A DNA stretch of 64,000 bases from Amycolatopsis sp. NBC_01488 (GCF_036227105.1 NZ_CP109434.1:3662001-3726000); one strand, 5' to 3'; counted from the first letter of the stretch, positions 53,186 to 62,633 are shown. The notes: generated from the letters alone by a model not told the origin. Translations and numbers: made by a program.

Positions 53186-54825
53186 CCTCCGGGGCTCCGG
53201 CCCGGAGCCTCCGAAGGGCGACAGCCCCGCCGCGAACCGCCCGCGGACTCGGCCTGGCGCTGCTCGGGCTGGCGCCGATCGGGTTCCTGGTGGTGTTCTT
53301 CGCCTGGCCGGTCCTGGCGATCGTCGGCCGCGGGTTCGCCGCGGGCGGGCTCGACGTCGTGCTCGGCGACCCGCGGACCTGGCAGCTGGCCGGGTTCACG
53401 GTGGCGAGCGCGGCCGCGTCGACGCTCGTGGCGGTGCTGGCCGGGCTACCGGTGGCGTTCCTGCTCGCGCGGGTGCGCCTGCCCGGCGTCGGCCTCGCGC
53501 GGACGCTGGTGCTGGTGCCGTTCGTGCTGCCGACCGTCGTCGTCGGCCTGGCGTTCCGGGCGCTGTGGCCGGACGGCGGCGTGCTGCCGATCGTGCTGGC
53601 CAACGCCTTCTTCAACGTCGCGGTCGTGGCGCGGACGGTCGCCGGGCTGTGGGCGCGGCTGGATTCGCGCACCACGGACGCCGCCCGCGCGCTGGGCGCG
53701 TCGCCCTGGCGGGCGTTCCGGTCGGTGACGTTGCCCGCGCTGGCGCCCGCCATCGCGTCCGCCGCCGCCGTCGTGTTCCTGTTCTGCGCCACCAGCTTCG
53801 GCGTCGTGCTGATCCTCGGCGGCGCGCGCTACCGGACGCTGGAAACCGAGATCTACCTGCGGACCGTCGACCTGCTCGACCTCTCGGGCGCGGCGGCGCT
53901 TTCGCTGATCCAGTTCGCGGCCGTCGTCGCCGCGCTGGTGCTCGGCGGACTGGCGCGGCGACGCAAGGACGGCGCCCGGATCGGTTCCGGCCGGGCCGGG
54001 CGGCCGGAAGGCGGAGAGTGGTGGGTCGTCGGTGCCGCGGGCGGGGTCCTGGCCCTGCTGGTGACGCCGATCGTCGCGCTCCTCGCCGAGTCGGTGTCCA
54101 CTTCGGACGGCTGGAGCCTCGACGGCTACCGCGCGCTGAACGGCACCGGCGAGAAGGGCGCGCTGCAGGTGTCCGGTTGGGACGCCGCGGTGAACTCGCT
54201 GAAGGTGGCGGTCGACGCGACGCTGCTCGCGATGGTCGTCGGCGTGCTCGCGTCCGTCGTGCTGGTGGCGCTGCGCCGGTCGCCCGCGAAAGCCGCGCGC
54301 GGGCTCGGCGAGACGATGGACGCCGTGCTGATGCTGCCGCTCGGCGTGTCCGCGGTGACCGTCGGGTTCGGCTACCTGGTGACGCTCGACGCGCTGCCCG
54401 GCGACCTCCGGACGTCGCCCTACCTCGTGCCGCTGGCCCAGGCACTCGTCATCATCCCCCTGGTCGTGCGGATGGTGCTGCCGGTGCTGCGCTCGGTCGA
54501 CGTCCGATTGCGGCAGGCAGCGTCGACGCTCGGCGCCGGCCCGCTGCGGGTGTGGCGCGAGATCGACCTGCCGTTGACGCTGCGGCCGCTGGTCGCCGCG
54601 GCCGGGTTCGGGTTCGTCGTGGCACTCGGCGAGTTCGGCGCGACGAGCTTCCTCGCCCGGCCGACGGCGCCGACGCTGCCGGTCGCGATCGCGTCGCTGA
54701 TGGCGCGCCCGGGGGAGCTGAACAACCAGATGGCGTACGCCGCGTGCGCGCTGCTGATGCTCGTGACGGTGCTGGCGGTCGCGCTGATCGACCGGCTCGG
54801 GCGCGGCGGAGTGGGAGAGTTCTGA
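53182..54825 (+). CDS. thiP: Thiamine ABC transporter, permease
   Basis: A 547-residue permease with about twelve membrane segments arranged as two homologous halves, as in ThiP. Each half carries an EAA-type loop for ATPase contact (DAARALGASPWRAFRSVTLP near 170 and RQAASTLGAGPLRVWREIDL near 450). GTG at 53182 overlaps the thiB stop; an ATG at 53164 is in frame but would overlap thiB further. Its stop overlaps thiQ (TGATG). Confidence 0.92.
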   Translation: MTSGAPARSLRRATAPPRTARGLGLALLGLAPIGFLVVFFAWPVLAIVGRGFAAGGLDVVLGDPRTWQLAGFTVASAAASTLVAVLAGLPVAFLLARVRLPGVGLARTLVLVPFVLPTVVVGLAFRALWPDGGVLPIVLANAFFNVAVVARTVAGLWARLDSRTTDAARALGASPWRAFRSVTLPALAPAIASAAAVVFLFCATSFGVVLILGGARYRTLETEIYLRTVDLLDLSGAAALSLIQFAAVVAALVLGGLARRRKDGARIGSGRAGRPEGGEWWVVGAAGGVLALLVTPIVALLAESVSTSDGWSLDGYRALNGTGEKGALQVSGWDAAVNSLKVAVDATLLAMVVGVLASVVLVALRRSPAKAARGLGETMDAVLMLPLGVSAVTVGFGYLVTLDALPGDLRTSPYLVPLAQALVIIPLVVRMVLPVLRSVDVRLRQAASTLGAGPLRVWREIDLPLTLRPLVAAAGFGFVVALGEFGATSFLARPTAPTLPVAIASLMARPGELNNQMAYAACALLMLVTVLAVALIDRLGRGGVGEF

Positions 54826-55838
54826 TGGCGCTGTCGGTACGAGACCTGACTGTCCACTATGGATCGTTCACGGCGGTTCGCGACGTTCGGCTGGACATCG
54901 CCGACGGCGAGGTGCTGGCGCTGCTCGGCCCGTCGGGGTCGGGGAAGTCGACGCTGCTGCGCGCGATCACCGGGCTCGAGCCGTCGGCGCGTGGCGCGGT
55001 GAGCTGGGACGGCGACGACCTCGGCGCGGTGCCGGTGCACCGGCGCGGGTTCGGGCTGGTGTTCCAGGACGGCCAGCTGTTCGGCCACCGTGACGTCGCC
55101 GCGAACATCGCGTTCGGCCTGCGGATGCACGGCGTGCCGCGGTCTTCGTGGGCTTCGCGCGTCGCCGAGTTGCTGGCACTGGTGGGGTTGTCGGGCTTCG
55201 AGCAGCGGCGGGTGACGGAGCTGTCCGGCGGCCAGGCGCAGCGAGTGGCGCTCGCCCGGGCGCTGGCGCCCGAGCCGCGGCTGCTGCTGCTCGACGAGCC
55301 ACTGTCCGGTTTGGACGCCGGACTGCGCGAGCAGCTGGCGATAGACCTGGCGGACCTGTTGCGCCGCAGCAAGATCACGACGCTGCTGGTGACGCACGAC
55401 CAGGAGGAGGCGTTCACGCTGGCCGACCGGGTCGCGGTGCTGGACGCCGGAGAGGTGCGCCAGGAGGGCGCGGTCCGGCGGGTCTGGCGCAATCCGGCGG
55501 ACGACGACGTGGCCCGGTTCCTCGGGGTGACGACGTTCGTGGACGGCGTCGTCGCGGGCGGAGTGGCGCACACGTCCCTGGGTGACGTCGGATTGCCGGA
55601 CGTGGACGACGGCCCGGTACGGCTCGGGCTACGGCCGCACGCCCTGCGTGTGGCCACCGAAGGCGTGCCGGGCGAGGTCGTCGCCGCCGTACACCGGCGC
55701 GAGCACGTCCGGCTGGTCGTGCGGCTGACGGAGTCCACAGTGGACGCCGTCGCACCGGCGGCGTCCGACCTGCGGGCGGGTGACGCGGTGCACCTCGTGT
55801 TCGACCCCGACGGCATCGCGGTGGTCGGCCGGTCGTGA
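54825..55838 (+). CDS. thiQ: Thiamine ABC transporter, ATP-binding protein
   Basis: A 337-residue ABC ATPase: Walker A GPSGSGKST (about 34-42), Q-loop LVFQDGQLFGH, signature LSGGQAQR, Walker B LLLLDEPLSGLD and switch His in VTHDQEE. The C-terminal 100 residues form a beta-rich TOBE-like regulatory domain. ATG at 54825 overlaps the thiP stop. Together with thiB and thiP it makes the complete importer. Confidence 0.93.
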   Translation: MALSVRDLTVHYGSFTAVRDVRLDIADGEVLALLGPSGSGKSTLLRAITGLEPSARGAVSWDGDDLGAVPVHRRGFGLVFQDGQLFGHRDVAANIAFGLRMHGVPRSSWASRVAELLALVGLSGFEQRRVTELSGGQAQRVALARALAPEPRLLLLDEPLSGLDAGLREQLAIDLADLLRRSKITTLLVTHDQEEAFTLADRVAVLDAGEVRQEGAVRRVWRNPADDDVARFLGVTTFVDGVVAGGVAHTSLGDVGLPDVDDGPVRLGLRPHALRVATEGVPGEVVAAVHRREHVRLVVRLTESTVDAVAPAASDLRAGDAVHLVFDPDGIAVVGRS

Positions 55839-55876
55839 GTGAGAAACAGGGTTAGAACACTGTTTCTCACTCACGA
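55833..55876. terminator. 17-bp palindromic terminator between convergent operons
   Basis: TCGTGAGTGAGAAACAG (55833-55849) pairs exactly with 55860-55876 around a 10-base loop. The thiQ stop codon lies inside the stem. A U-rich run (CTGTTTCTC) follows the loop. It serves both thiQ and the ABC permease gene at 55882. Confidence 0.7.
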
Positions 55877-55881
55877 CGGCG

Positions 55882-56760
55882 TCAGCCGTCGCGGGTGGAC
55901 AGTCGTGCGTAGGCCAGCGACAGCCCGATCACGATGTAGCACGCCGCCCGCAGTGCGCCTTCGCCCAGCAGCTGGCCGCCCATCGGGTCCTGCAGCACCT
56001 CCGCCGGGGCGGCCGACCAGTTCTGCGTCAGCAGGAACGGGTGCAGCCACTTCAGCGACGACAGGAAGCCGAGGATCGTGAACACGATGTCGGCCGCCAG
56101 GACCGAGGCCACCACCAGCATCGGGTGCTCGGTCCAGCTGGAGATCGCCAGCGCCACCGCGCCGACCGCCCACAGCTGCAGCACCACCCAGCCCGCCACC
56201 AGCAGGATCCGCGCCAGCGCGCCGCCCACGGACAGCGTGGTGCCCGACAGCGTGAACAGCGAATCCGTGCCGTTGATGATCAGCCCGGTCACCACGCCCG
56301 TCACGCACATCGCCAGCACCGAGACCACCGACACCGTCGCGACGCCGAACGCCTTGACCGCCAGCAGGCGACCCCGCCCGACCGGCGCGATCAGCCAGCC
56401 GCGCAGCGTGCCGTGGGACGTCTCGCCCGCGATCGCGTCCGCGCCCGCCATCGCCGAGGCCAGCGGGAGCAACAGCGCCAGCGACATCACGATCGCCGCG
56501 ATCGGGAGGACGAACGCGTTGCTCACCGCGGACGCCAGCAGCGCGCCATCGGGGTTCGGACCGCCGGCGTCGGGGGCCCCGTTGTCGCTCACCAGCGTCA
56601 GGCCGATGCCGATGACGATCGGGATCAGCGCCAAGAGCCCGAGCACGGCCAACGTGCGCGGCCGCCGGAAGATCCAGCGCAGCTCCGCGGTCAAGAGCCG
56701 CGGCAACGGCACCGTGTCGTGGCCCGTGCGGGCCGCCGGTGCCTCCAGGACCGCCGTCAT
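55882..56760 (-). CDS. ABC-2 type exporter permease
   Basis: A 292-residue permease with six membrane segments (first at about 36-57, TLAVLGLLALIPIVIGIGL) and the ABC-2 family hallmark AGADAIAGETSHGTLRGWLI between segments 2 and 3. Its ATG at 56760 overlaps the stop of the ATPase gene (ATGA), so the pair is co-translated. Substrate unknown; position behind a LolA-like gene and beside a two-component system suggests an envelope function. Confidence 0.87.
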   Translation of the reverse strand: MTAVLEAPAARTGHDTVPLPRLLTAELRWIFRRPRTLAVLGLLALIPIVIGIGLTLVSDNGAPDAGGPNPDGALLASAVSNAFVLPIAAIVMSLALLLPLASAMAGADAIAGETSHGTLRGWLIAPVGRGRLLAVKAFGVATVSVVSVLAMCVTGVVTGLIINGTDSLFTLSGTTLSVGGALARILLVAGWVVLQLWAVGAVALAISSWTEHPMLVVASVLAADIVFTILGFLSSLKWLHPFLLTQNWSAAPAEVLQDPMGGQLLGEGALRAACYIVIGLSLAYARLSTRDG

Positions 56761-57731
56761 TCCGCCCCCTCCGTCAGCCGCGCGAACAGATCTTCCAGCC
56801 CGGTGCGGGCCCGCGTCGCCTCGTGGACCGCGACCCCCGCGCCCACCAGGACCTGCAGCACCCTCGGCGCTTCCGTCGCGGTGAGGTCGGCGCGGACGCC
56901 GTCCGGCGTCAACCGGGCGCCGATCCGGTTCTCCCGCAGCACTTCCACCGCCTGTTCCGCGTCGGGCGTGCGGACCAGCAGGGCCGCGTTCCCCGACTCC
57001 AGCAGCTCGGCCAGCTCGCCCTGCCCGACGACGTTCCCGGCCTGCAGCACGGCGACGTGCGTGCACGTCGCCTCCACCTCGGCCAGCAGGTGCGACGACA
57101 CGAGCACGGTGACCCCGGCCGCGTGCAACTCGGCGACGATCCTGCGGATCTCCCTGGTACCCGCAGGATCGAGGCCGTTGGTCGGCTCGTCGAGCACGAC
57201 CATCTTCCGCGGCACGAGCAACGCCGACGCGAGCCCGAGCCGCTGCTTCATGCCGAGCGAATAACCCTTGTACCGCCGTCGTGCCGCGTCGGTCAGGCCG
57301 ACGCGCTCCAGCGCCGAGTCCACCGCGAGGGGGATCCCGGACGACGCGAGCCGCGGTTCGGCCGCGGCGAAGCGCAGCAGGTTGTCGCGCCCGGACAGGA
57401 ACGGGTGGAAGCCCGGCCCCTCGACCAGTGCGCCGACGTCCGGCAGCGCGTGCGCGGCGGCGTCGGGCATCTTGCGGCCGAGCAGCTCGACCTCGCCCTC
57501 GGTCGGGCGCACCAGGCCCAGCAGCATCCGGATGGTGGTCGTCTTGCCCGAGCCGTTCGGCCCGAGCATCCCGACGACCGCGCCCTGCGGGATGTCGAGG
57601 TCGACGTGGTCCACCGCGACCGTCCGGCCATAGACCTTGCGCAGTCCCCGTGTGCGCGCGGCCAGTGCAACCGCCGGGGCGGACGTCTCCGAAGAAACGT
57701 CCGCCCCGGACTCGACAGCTGTGCTGGTCAC
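56757..57731 (-). CDS. ABC exporter ATP-binding protein
   Basis: A 324-residue ABC ATPase of the multidrug/antibiotic exporter type (CcmA-like): Walker A GPNGSGKTTT (about 57-66), Q-loop region PDVGALVEGPGFHPFLSGRD, signature YSLGMKQR, Walker B MVVLDEPTNGLD, switch SSHLLAEVE. The C-terminal part of about 90 residues is usual for this class. GTG at 57731 overlaps the upstream gene (GTGA); the first about 25 residues are disordered. Confidence 0.9.
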   Translation of the reverse strand: MTSTAVESGADVSSETSAPAVALAARTRGLRKVYGRTVAVDHVDLDIPQGAVVGMLGPNGSGKTTTIRMLLGLVRPTEGEVELLGRKMPDAAAHALPDVGALVEGPGFHPFLSGRDNLLRFAAAEPRLASSGIPLAVDSALERVGLTDAARRRYKGYSLGMKQRLGLASALLVPRKMVVLDEPTNGLDPAGTREIRRIVAELHAAGVTVLVSSHLLAEVEATCTHVAVLQAGNVVGQGELAELLESGNAALLVRTPDAEQAVEVLRENRIGARLTPDGVRADLTATEAPRVLQVLVGAGVAVHEATRARTGLEDLFARLTEGAE

Positions 57732-58819
57732 TTCGCGCCCAGCGCTTCGTAGAGGACCTGCTCCGGCACCGCGCCGGCGGCGAACCGGCCGTCGTCGGTC
57801 AGCACCGCGCTGCCCACCTTCGTGGTGACGAGGTAGCCGCTGCCCCAGGTGCCGCTGACCTTCTTGGCGAACCGCTCGAGCAGCGCCTTCGGGTCGGCGT
57901 TGCGACCTTCACGGCCGGACTGCTGCTTCGGCGCCGCGTTCAGCGCGTCCGCCGGGACCTTGCCCGTGACGACGGTGTCCCAGCCGTCGCCGACGACCTT
58001 GGTGTCCTGCTTGGCCTGCTCCGCGAGGTTCTTGTCCTGCTGGTCGACCGTCGGCGTCTTCTCCTGCACCTTGGCGCCCTTCGGCGGGGTGAAGGTGAAG
58101 AGGTCGGCCGGCTGCTGGGTGAACTCGATCTGGCTGAACGCGACCTCGAGCGCCGGCGTCGACGTGCCGTTGCTCAGCACCGACACCCGCAGCGGCATCC
58201 GCGTCTGCGAGTCGACCGCGACGCGGATCTCGCGCAGCAGCGTCCGCTCGGTCGGCTTCGGCGTCAGGACCAGCTCGTAGGCCGGGCGATCGGCGACCGT
58301 CGCGGTGCCGTCGACCGACACCGTGCTGCTCTCGCGCACCTTCGCGAGCAACTCGGTCGAGGCCGCGACCGGGTCGGGCGTCTTCTCGCTGCCCGCGCCC
58401 TTCTGCTTGGCCACGTCGGCCGGGACGGTCACCTTCGTCGCGGTGTTCGTCTTGGAGCTGTAGTCCCAGACGGTCGTGCCGTCGTGGACCACGGTCTCCT
58501 GGCTGGCCCCCTGCGTGGCGGCCAGGCGGCTCTTGCCCGCGCCGTCGCTGAAGATGTGCGCCGAGTCGATGTTCAGCACCGACGCCCCCGGCAGCGCATT
58601 CCCCACCGACGGCAGCCCGAGGTCGTTGCTGATCTTGACCGTGCCGTCGAACGCGCCCGGCTTGGCCTTCATGACCGACTGCACCAGGTCCTCGGCGCTC
58701 ACCTGCGGCAGCGCCGGCTTGGCGTCGGCGCTGGCCGGCATCGCGATGAACGCGAGCCCGCCCGCACCGAGCGCGGTGCCGACGACCGCGGCGGTGATGC
58801 CCTTCGTCTTCGGTTTCAT
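57728..58819 (-). CDS. Exported LolA/RseB-like sensor-type lipoprotein-binding protein
   Basis: A 363-residue exported protein. It has a signal peptide (ITAAVVGTALGAGGLAFIA, cleavage near ASADA, no lipobox) and then a beta-rich domain like the LolA/LppX/RseB superfamily (DGTTVWDYSSKTNTATKV, YELVLTPKPTERTLLREIRV, VAFSQIEFTQQPADLFTF). In actinomycetes such proteins (DUF2092-type) often precede ABC-2 exporter genes. ATG at 58819 follows GGGAGAGA. It is translationally coupled to the ATPase gene, so the three genes form one operon, divergent from the two-component system. Confidence 0.78.
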   Translation of the reverse strand: MKPKTKGITAAVVGTALGAGGLAFIAMPASADAKPALPQVSAEDLVQSVMKAKPGAFDGTVKISNDLGLPSVGNALPGASVLNIDSAHIFSDGAGKSRLAATQGASQETVVHDGTTVWDYSSKTNTATKVTVPADVAKQKGAGSEKTPDPVAASTELLAKVRESSTVSVDGTATVADRPAYELVLTPKPTERTLLREIRVAVDSQTRMPLRVSVLSNGTSTPALEVAFSQIEFTQQPADLFTFTPPKGAKVQEKTPTVDQQDKNLAEQAKQDTKVVGDGWDTVVTGKVPADALNAAPKQQSGREGRNADPKALLERFAKKVSGTWGSGYLVTTKVGSAVLTDDGRFAAGAVPEQVLYEALGAK

Positions 58820-58966
58820 GCATCTCTCCCTGTGGTGTCCCGGGCTCGAGTGTGCCCGGCTCCCTGGCCACGACGCTTCCCTCTCGAGGCTGAGATACCC
58901 CTGAAGGTTCGCCCCCTCCGGCTGAGATCGTGCTGAGAGATCCCCCGGGACCTGCGCGAACCGGCC

Positions 58967-59683
58967 ATGATGGGTCTCGTGAAACCTCGGGTGCTGGTGG
59001 TCGACGACGAACCGGGCGTGCGCAAGGCGCTGCAACGCGGCCTGCGCGCGGAGGACATGGACGTGGTCACCGCCGCGGACGGCCCCACCGGGCTGCAGCT
59101 GGCGAGCACCGGCTCGTTCGACGTCATCCTGCTCGACATCATGCTGCCCGGGTTGTCCGGCTACCGCGTGCTGGAGCGGCTGCGCAAGGACGGCGTCACG
59201 ACGCCGGTGCTGCTCGTCTCGGCCAAGGACGGCGAGATCGACCAGGCCGACGGCCTCGACCTCGGGGCCGACGGCTACCTCGTCAAGCCGTTCTCCTTCG
59301 TGGTGCTGGTCGCGCAGGTCCGCGCGACCCTGCGCCGCGCGGGGCCGGAAGCCGGCCGCGGGACGCTGCGGCTCGGCGCGCTGGAGGTCGACCGCGGGCT
59401 GCGGCAGGTGCACTGGAACGGCGAAGAGGTCGGGCTGAGCCCACGCGAGTTCGCGCTGCTCGACGTGCTCGTCGGCCGGGCCGGGACGGTCGTCACGAAG
59501 GACGAGCTCCTGCGTGCGGTCTGGGGCGAGGAGCAGGCCGTGACGCGCAACCTCGTCGAGGTGTACGTCGGGTACGTGCGGCGCAAGCTCGACGCGGTCG
59601 GCGCCGGCGCGCTGCTGCGGACCGTGCGCGGCCACGGCTACCTGGCGTCGGACGCGCAGCTCGACGAGGTCATCACGCCGTGA
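58967..59683 (+). CDS. OmpR-family response regulator
   Basis: A 238-residue response regulator: receiver domain (acidic pocket VVDDEPG, phosphoacceptor Asp57 in ILLDIMLPG, Lys in YLVKPFSF) and winged-helix DNA-binding domain (LSPREFALLDVLVGRAGTVV, EVYVGYVRRKLD). ATG 58967, ATG 58970 or GTG 58979 could all be the start; none has a clear ribosome-binding site. Its stop overlaps the kinase start (GTGA). It probably controls the divergent LolA-like/ABC operon. Confidence 0.92.
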   Translation: MMGLVKPRVLVVDDEPGVRKALQRGLRAEDMDVVTAADGPTGLQLASTGSFDVILLDIMLPGLSGYRVLERLRKDGVTTPVLLVSAKDGEIDQADGLDLGADGYLVKPFSFVVLVAQVRATLRRAGPEAGRGTLRLGALEVDRGLRQVHWNGEEVGLSPREFALLDVLVGRAGTVVTKDELLRAVWGEEQAVTRNLVEVYVGYVRRKLDAVGAGALLRTVRGHGYLASDAQLDEVITP

Positions 59684-60999
59684 TCGCGTGGTGGCGGGGC
59701 CGGTCCCTGCAGGTCCGGATCACCGTGCTGGCCGCGACGATCACCCTGGGCTGCCTGCTCGGGCTGGCCGCGCTGGCCGCGGCGAAGCTGTCGCCGCTGC
59801 TCATCGACTCGGTCGACCGCGAGCTGACGAGCGCGCTCGGCCCGGCGGGCGCCGAGGTGAGCGCCGGACGGCCACTGTCCGGCGCGGCGCCGGTGACGCT
59901 GCGGGTGCTCGACATCGCGGGCACGCCGGTGGACGGCGGCACACCGTCCGGCCTCGCCCCCGCCGACATCTCGACGCTCAAGGCGGGGCAGCCGGTGCAG
60001 CGCGACGGCGCGCGGTACCTCGGCACGGTCGTCACCGCGCCCGACGGGTCCCAGCGGCTGGTCGTCGCCGCGGCCGGCCTGGTCGGGTTCTCCGCGGCGG
60101 TGCACTACGGCGGGGTCTGGCTGGTGGTCGTCGCGTCGGTCGGGGCGCTGGTGGCGGGGCTCGCGACGTGGCTGGTGGTGCGGCTGTCGCTGCGGCCGGT
60201 GGCGCGCATGCGGGGTTCGGTGCGCGCGCTGCCGCCGGGGGCGCGGCTGGCGCTGCCGGACTCCCACGACGAGCTGCGCGCGCTGGCCGAGGAATTCAAC
60301 GCGCTGCTGGAGCGCCAAGAGCAGGCCAGTGACCGGCTGCGGCGCTTCACCGGCGACGCCGCGCACGAGCTGCGGTCGCCGGTCGCGTCGATCCGGGTGC
60401 AGGCCGAGGTCGCGGTGACCAACCCGGATCCGGAGCTGGCCCAGGAGACGCTGTCGGACATCCTGACGGAGGCCGAGCGGCTTTCGTCGCTGCTCGACGG
60501 GCTGCTGTCGCTGGCCCGCTCGGACGCGGGGGAGGTGCCGCCCGCGTCGCCGGTCGAGCTGGTCAGCGAGGTGCGCGCGGCGGTGGCGCGGCTGCCGACG
60601 GGGGCGCCGGAGACGCGGGTGAGCAACGCGGTCCCGCAGGCCTGGGCGTCGTCCGCGCACGCCGAGGTGGAGCTGGTGCTGGACAACCTGCTGCGCAACG
60701 CGTGCCGTTACGCGCGCGGCGAGATCGTGGTGTCGGTGCTGGCGTCGCGCTCGTCGGTCCGGGTGGTGGTGGACGACGACGGGCCCGGCATCCCGCCGGA
60801 GCACCGCGAGAAGGTGTTCGACCGGTTCTACCGCATCGCGGACGACCGGGCCCGGTCGTCGGGCGGGACGGGCCTGGGCCTGGCGATGGTGGCGGAGACG
60901 GTCCGGCGGCGCGGCGGCCGCGTGCAGGTGGGGGAATCGCCGGACGGCGGGGCAAGGTTCGTGGTCATCTGGCGCGCGGCCGAGGGCGGCGAGGCGTGA
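59680..60999 (+). CDS. Sensor histidine kinase
   Basis: A 439-residue membrane kinase: transmembrane segments at about 14-36 and 140-165, an extracytoplasmic sensor loop of about 105 residues, a HAMP-like linker, the phosphoacceptor H box in GDAAHELRSPVASIR (about 228), N box LVLDNLLRNACRYA, and G boxes VDDDGPGIPP and GGTGLGLAMV. GTG at 59680 overlaps the response regulator stop. The cognate signal is unknown. Immediately after its stop a 21-bp tandem repeat begins. Confidence 0.92.
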   Translation: MIAWWRGRSLQVRITVLAATITLGCLLGLAALAAAKLSPLLIDSVDRELTSALGPAGAEVSAGRPLSGAAPVTLRVLDIAGTPVDGGTPSGLAPADISTLKAGQPVQRDGARYLGTVVTAPDGSQRLVVAAAGLVGFSAAVHYGGVWLVVVASVGALVAGLATWLVVRLSLRPVARMRGSVRALPPGARLALPDSHDELRALAEEFNALLERQEQASDRLRRFTGDAAHELRSPVASIRVQAEVAVTNPDPELAQETLSDILTEAERLSSLLDGLLSLARSDAGEVPPASPVELVSEVRAAVARLPTGAPETRVSNAVPQAWASSAHAEVELVLDNLLRNACRYARGEIVVSVLASRSSVRVVVDDDGPGIPPEHREKVFDRFYRIADDRARSSGGTGLGLAMVAETVRRRGGRVQVGESPDGGARFVVIWRAAEGGEA

Positions 61000-61262
61000 T
61001 CGGAGGGTCGACTCGCGTGCTTGGCGGGGCATCGCGCGTGTCTGGTGGGGCATCGCGCGTGTCTGGTAGGGCATCGCGCGTGTCTGGAGGGTCGGCTCGT
61101 GTGTCTGGTAGGGCATCGCGCGTGACTGGAGGGGCATGGCGCGTGTCTGGAGGGTCGGCTCGTGTGTCTGGAGGGTCGGCTCGTGTGCTTGGAGGGTCGG
61201 CTCGTGTGACGGAACGGTCGGCTTGCGTGGCTGGAGGGTCGACACGGCGCGGCCGGTGGTGG
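60996..61262. repeat. 21-bp minisatellite, about 12 units
   Basis: About 12 tandem units of exactly 21 bp, starting right after the kinase stop. The two alternating consensus types are GGAGGGTCGGCTCGTGTGTCT and GGTAGGGCATCGCGCGTGTCT, with a few substitutions per copy and no length change. Since 21 is a multiple of three, a heptapeptide repeat is open in one frame (from GTG 60996, overlapping the kinase stop, to 61274), but codon use does not suggest a real protein. Confidence 0.85.
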
Positions 61263-61285
61263 GCTTCCGGGTAGATTCCGGGGCT

Positions 61286-61675
61286 GTGAACGGTGTGATC
61301 GTGGGTGCCGCCCTGGTGCGGGACGGGAAGCTGCTCGCCCAGCAGCGGGCCTGGCCCCCTGGGCACGCGGGGCAGTGGGAGCTGCCCGGCGGCCGGGTCG
61401 AGGAAGGCGAGTCCGAAGCCTTCGCGCTGGCCCGGGAGTGCAGCGAGGAGCTCGACGTCGTCATCGAGGTCGGGAAGCGCGTCGGGGACGACGTCCCGCT
61501 GCCCGGCGAGAAGGTCCTCCGCATCTACGCCGCGAAGCTCGTTTCGCCCGGTGAGGAGCCGAGGGCCGTCGAGCACCTGGCCGTGCGCTGGCTCGGGCTC
61601 GACGACCTCGACGACGTCGACTGGCTCCCCGCGGACCGGATCCTCCTTCCCGCTTTCCGTGCGCTGCTCAGTTAG
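61286..61675 (+). CDS. Nudix hydrolase (MutT-like)
   Basis: A 129-residue Nudix protein, short like MutT. The Nudix box is GGRVEEGESEAFALAREC followed by SEELDV (about 37-60), with the metal-binding Glu residues conserved. The N-terminus VIVGAALVRDGKLLAQQRAW and WLGLDDLDDVDWLPADR near the end match the MutT/8-oxo-dGTP branch. It may sanitise oxidised nucleotides. GTG at 61286. It is convergent with trpS, overlapping by 8 bases. Confidence 0.88.
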   Translation: MNGVIVGAALVRDGKLLAQQRAWPPGHAGQWELPGGRVEEGESEAFALARECSEELDVVIEVGKRVGDDVPLPGEKVLRIYAAKLVSPGEEPRAVEHLAVRWLGLDDLDDVDWLPADRILLPAFRALLS

Positions 61676-62633
61676 CGCCGATCATCCGCAGCGCCGCGTC
61701 CAGCCGGTGCGAGCCGCGTTCGCGAGCGCGCTCCGCGCCTGCCTTGCGGACCCGGTCCAGCTCGGCGGTGTCTTCCAGCAGTGTTAACGCGCGTTCACGC
61801 AACGGCCGTAGCTCCTCGATCACGGCGTCGGCGACGGCGTCCTTCACCGCGCCGTACGACGTGAACTCCTCCGCCAGGTCCGCCGGCGAGCCGCCCCGGC
61901 ACGCGGCGAGGATCTCCAGCAGGTTCGCCATCCCCGGGCGGGTGTCCGGGGCGTGCACCGGCACGGAGCCGCCGTCGGTGACCGCGCGGCGGATCTTGCG
62001 GCGGATCTGGTCGGGCTCGTCGAGCGCGAACACCACGCCCACCGCATCGCGCGCCGACTTCGACATCTTGCGCGTCGGGTCGGCGAGGTCCTTCACCCGC
62101 GCGCCCGCCGGCGGGAGCACCGCCCGCGGGATGGTGAACACGTCGCCGTACGTGCTGTTGAACCGCTTCGCGAGCGTCCGCGTCAGCTCGACGTGCTGGC
62201 GCTGGTCTTCGCCGACCGGCACCTCGTCCGCGCCCTGCAGCAGGATGTCCGCGGCCATCAGCGCCGGGTAGGTCAGCAGCGACAGCCGCACCCCGGCCTG
62301 GCCCTTGGACTTCTCCTTGAACTGGATCATCCGTGCGGCCTCGCCGTAGTTGCAGGTGCACTCCAGGACCCACGTCAGTGCACCCAGCTCGCGGGCCAGG
62401 TCGGACTGGACGAACACCCGCTCCGGATCGATCCCGGCGGCGATCAGCACGGCGAGCTGCTCCCTCGCCAGGGATCGGAGTTTCGCCGGGTTGTGCGGGG
62501 TCGTCATGCCGTGCAGGTCGGCGACGAAGTACAGGTCGTCCGCGCCGCCCTCGCGGGCCCAGCGGCGCACGGCACCGAGGTAGTTGCCGAGGTGGACGTG
62601 ACCGGAGGGCGTGATGCCGGACAGCTTGCTCAT
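61668..62633 (-). CDS. trpS: Tryptophan-tRNA ligase
   Basis: A 321-residue class I tryptophanyl-tRNA synthetase. The HIGH-type motif is PSGHVHLG (8-15) and the KMSKS motif RKMSKS (about 192-197); GEDQRQHVELTR and CTCNYGEAARMIQF are the Trp-binding region. The frame is open to 62657, but ATG at 62633 follows GAAGGGAAG and starts the family N-terminus. Sequence type and the attenuator upstream recall Streptomyces trpRS1, the inducible indolmycin-resistant enzyme; whether this genome has a second copy is not visible. Confidence 0.93.
   Translation of the reverse strand: MSKLSGITPSGHVHLGNYLGAVRRWAREGGADDLYFVADLHGMTTPHNPAKLRSLAREQLAVLIAAGIDPERVFVQSDLARELGALTWVLECTCNYGEAARMIQFKEKSKGQAGVRLSLLTYPALMAADILLQGADEVPVGEDQRQHVELTRTLAKRFNSTYGDVFTIPRAVLPPAGARVKDLADPTRKMSKSARDAVGVVFALDEPDQIRRKIRRAVTDGGSVPVHAPDTRPGMANLLEILAACRGGSPADLAEEFTSYGAVKDAVADAVIEELRPLRERALTLLEDTAELDRVRKAGAERARERGSHRLDAALRMIGAN

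Noticed and set aside
60996..61274. Heptapeptide-repeat open frame coupled to the kinase stop
   Set aside because: Two or more frames are open through the repeat and the bias is that of the repeat, not of coding sequence. Reported as a minisatellite, not a gene.
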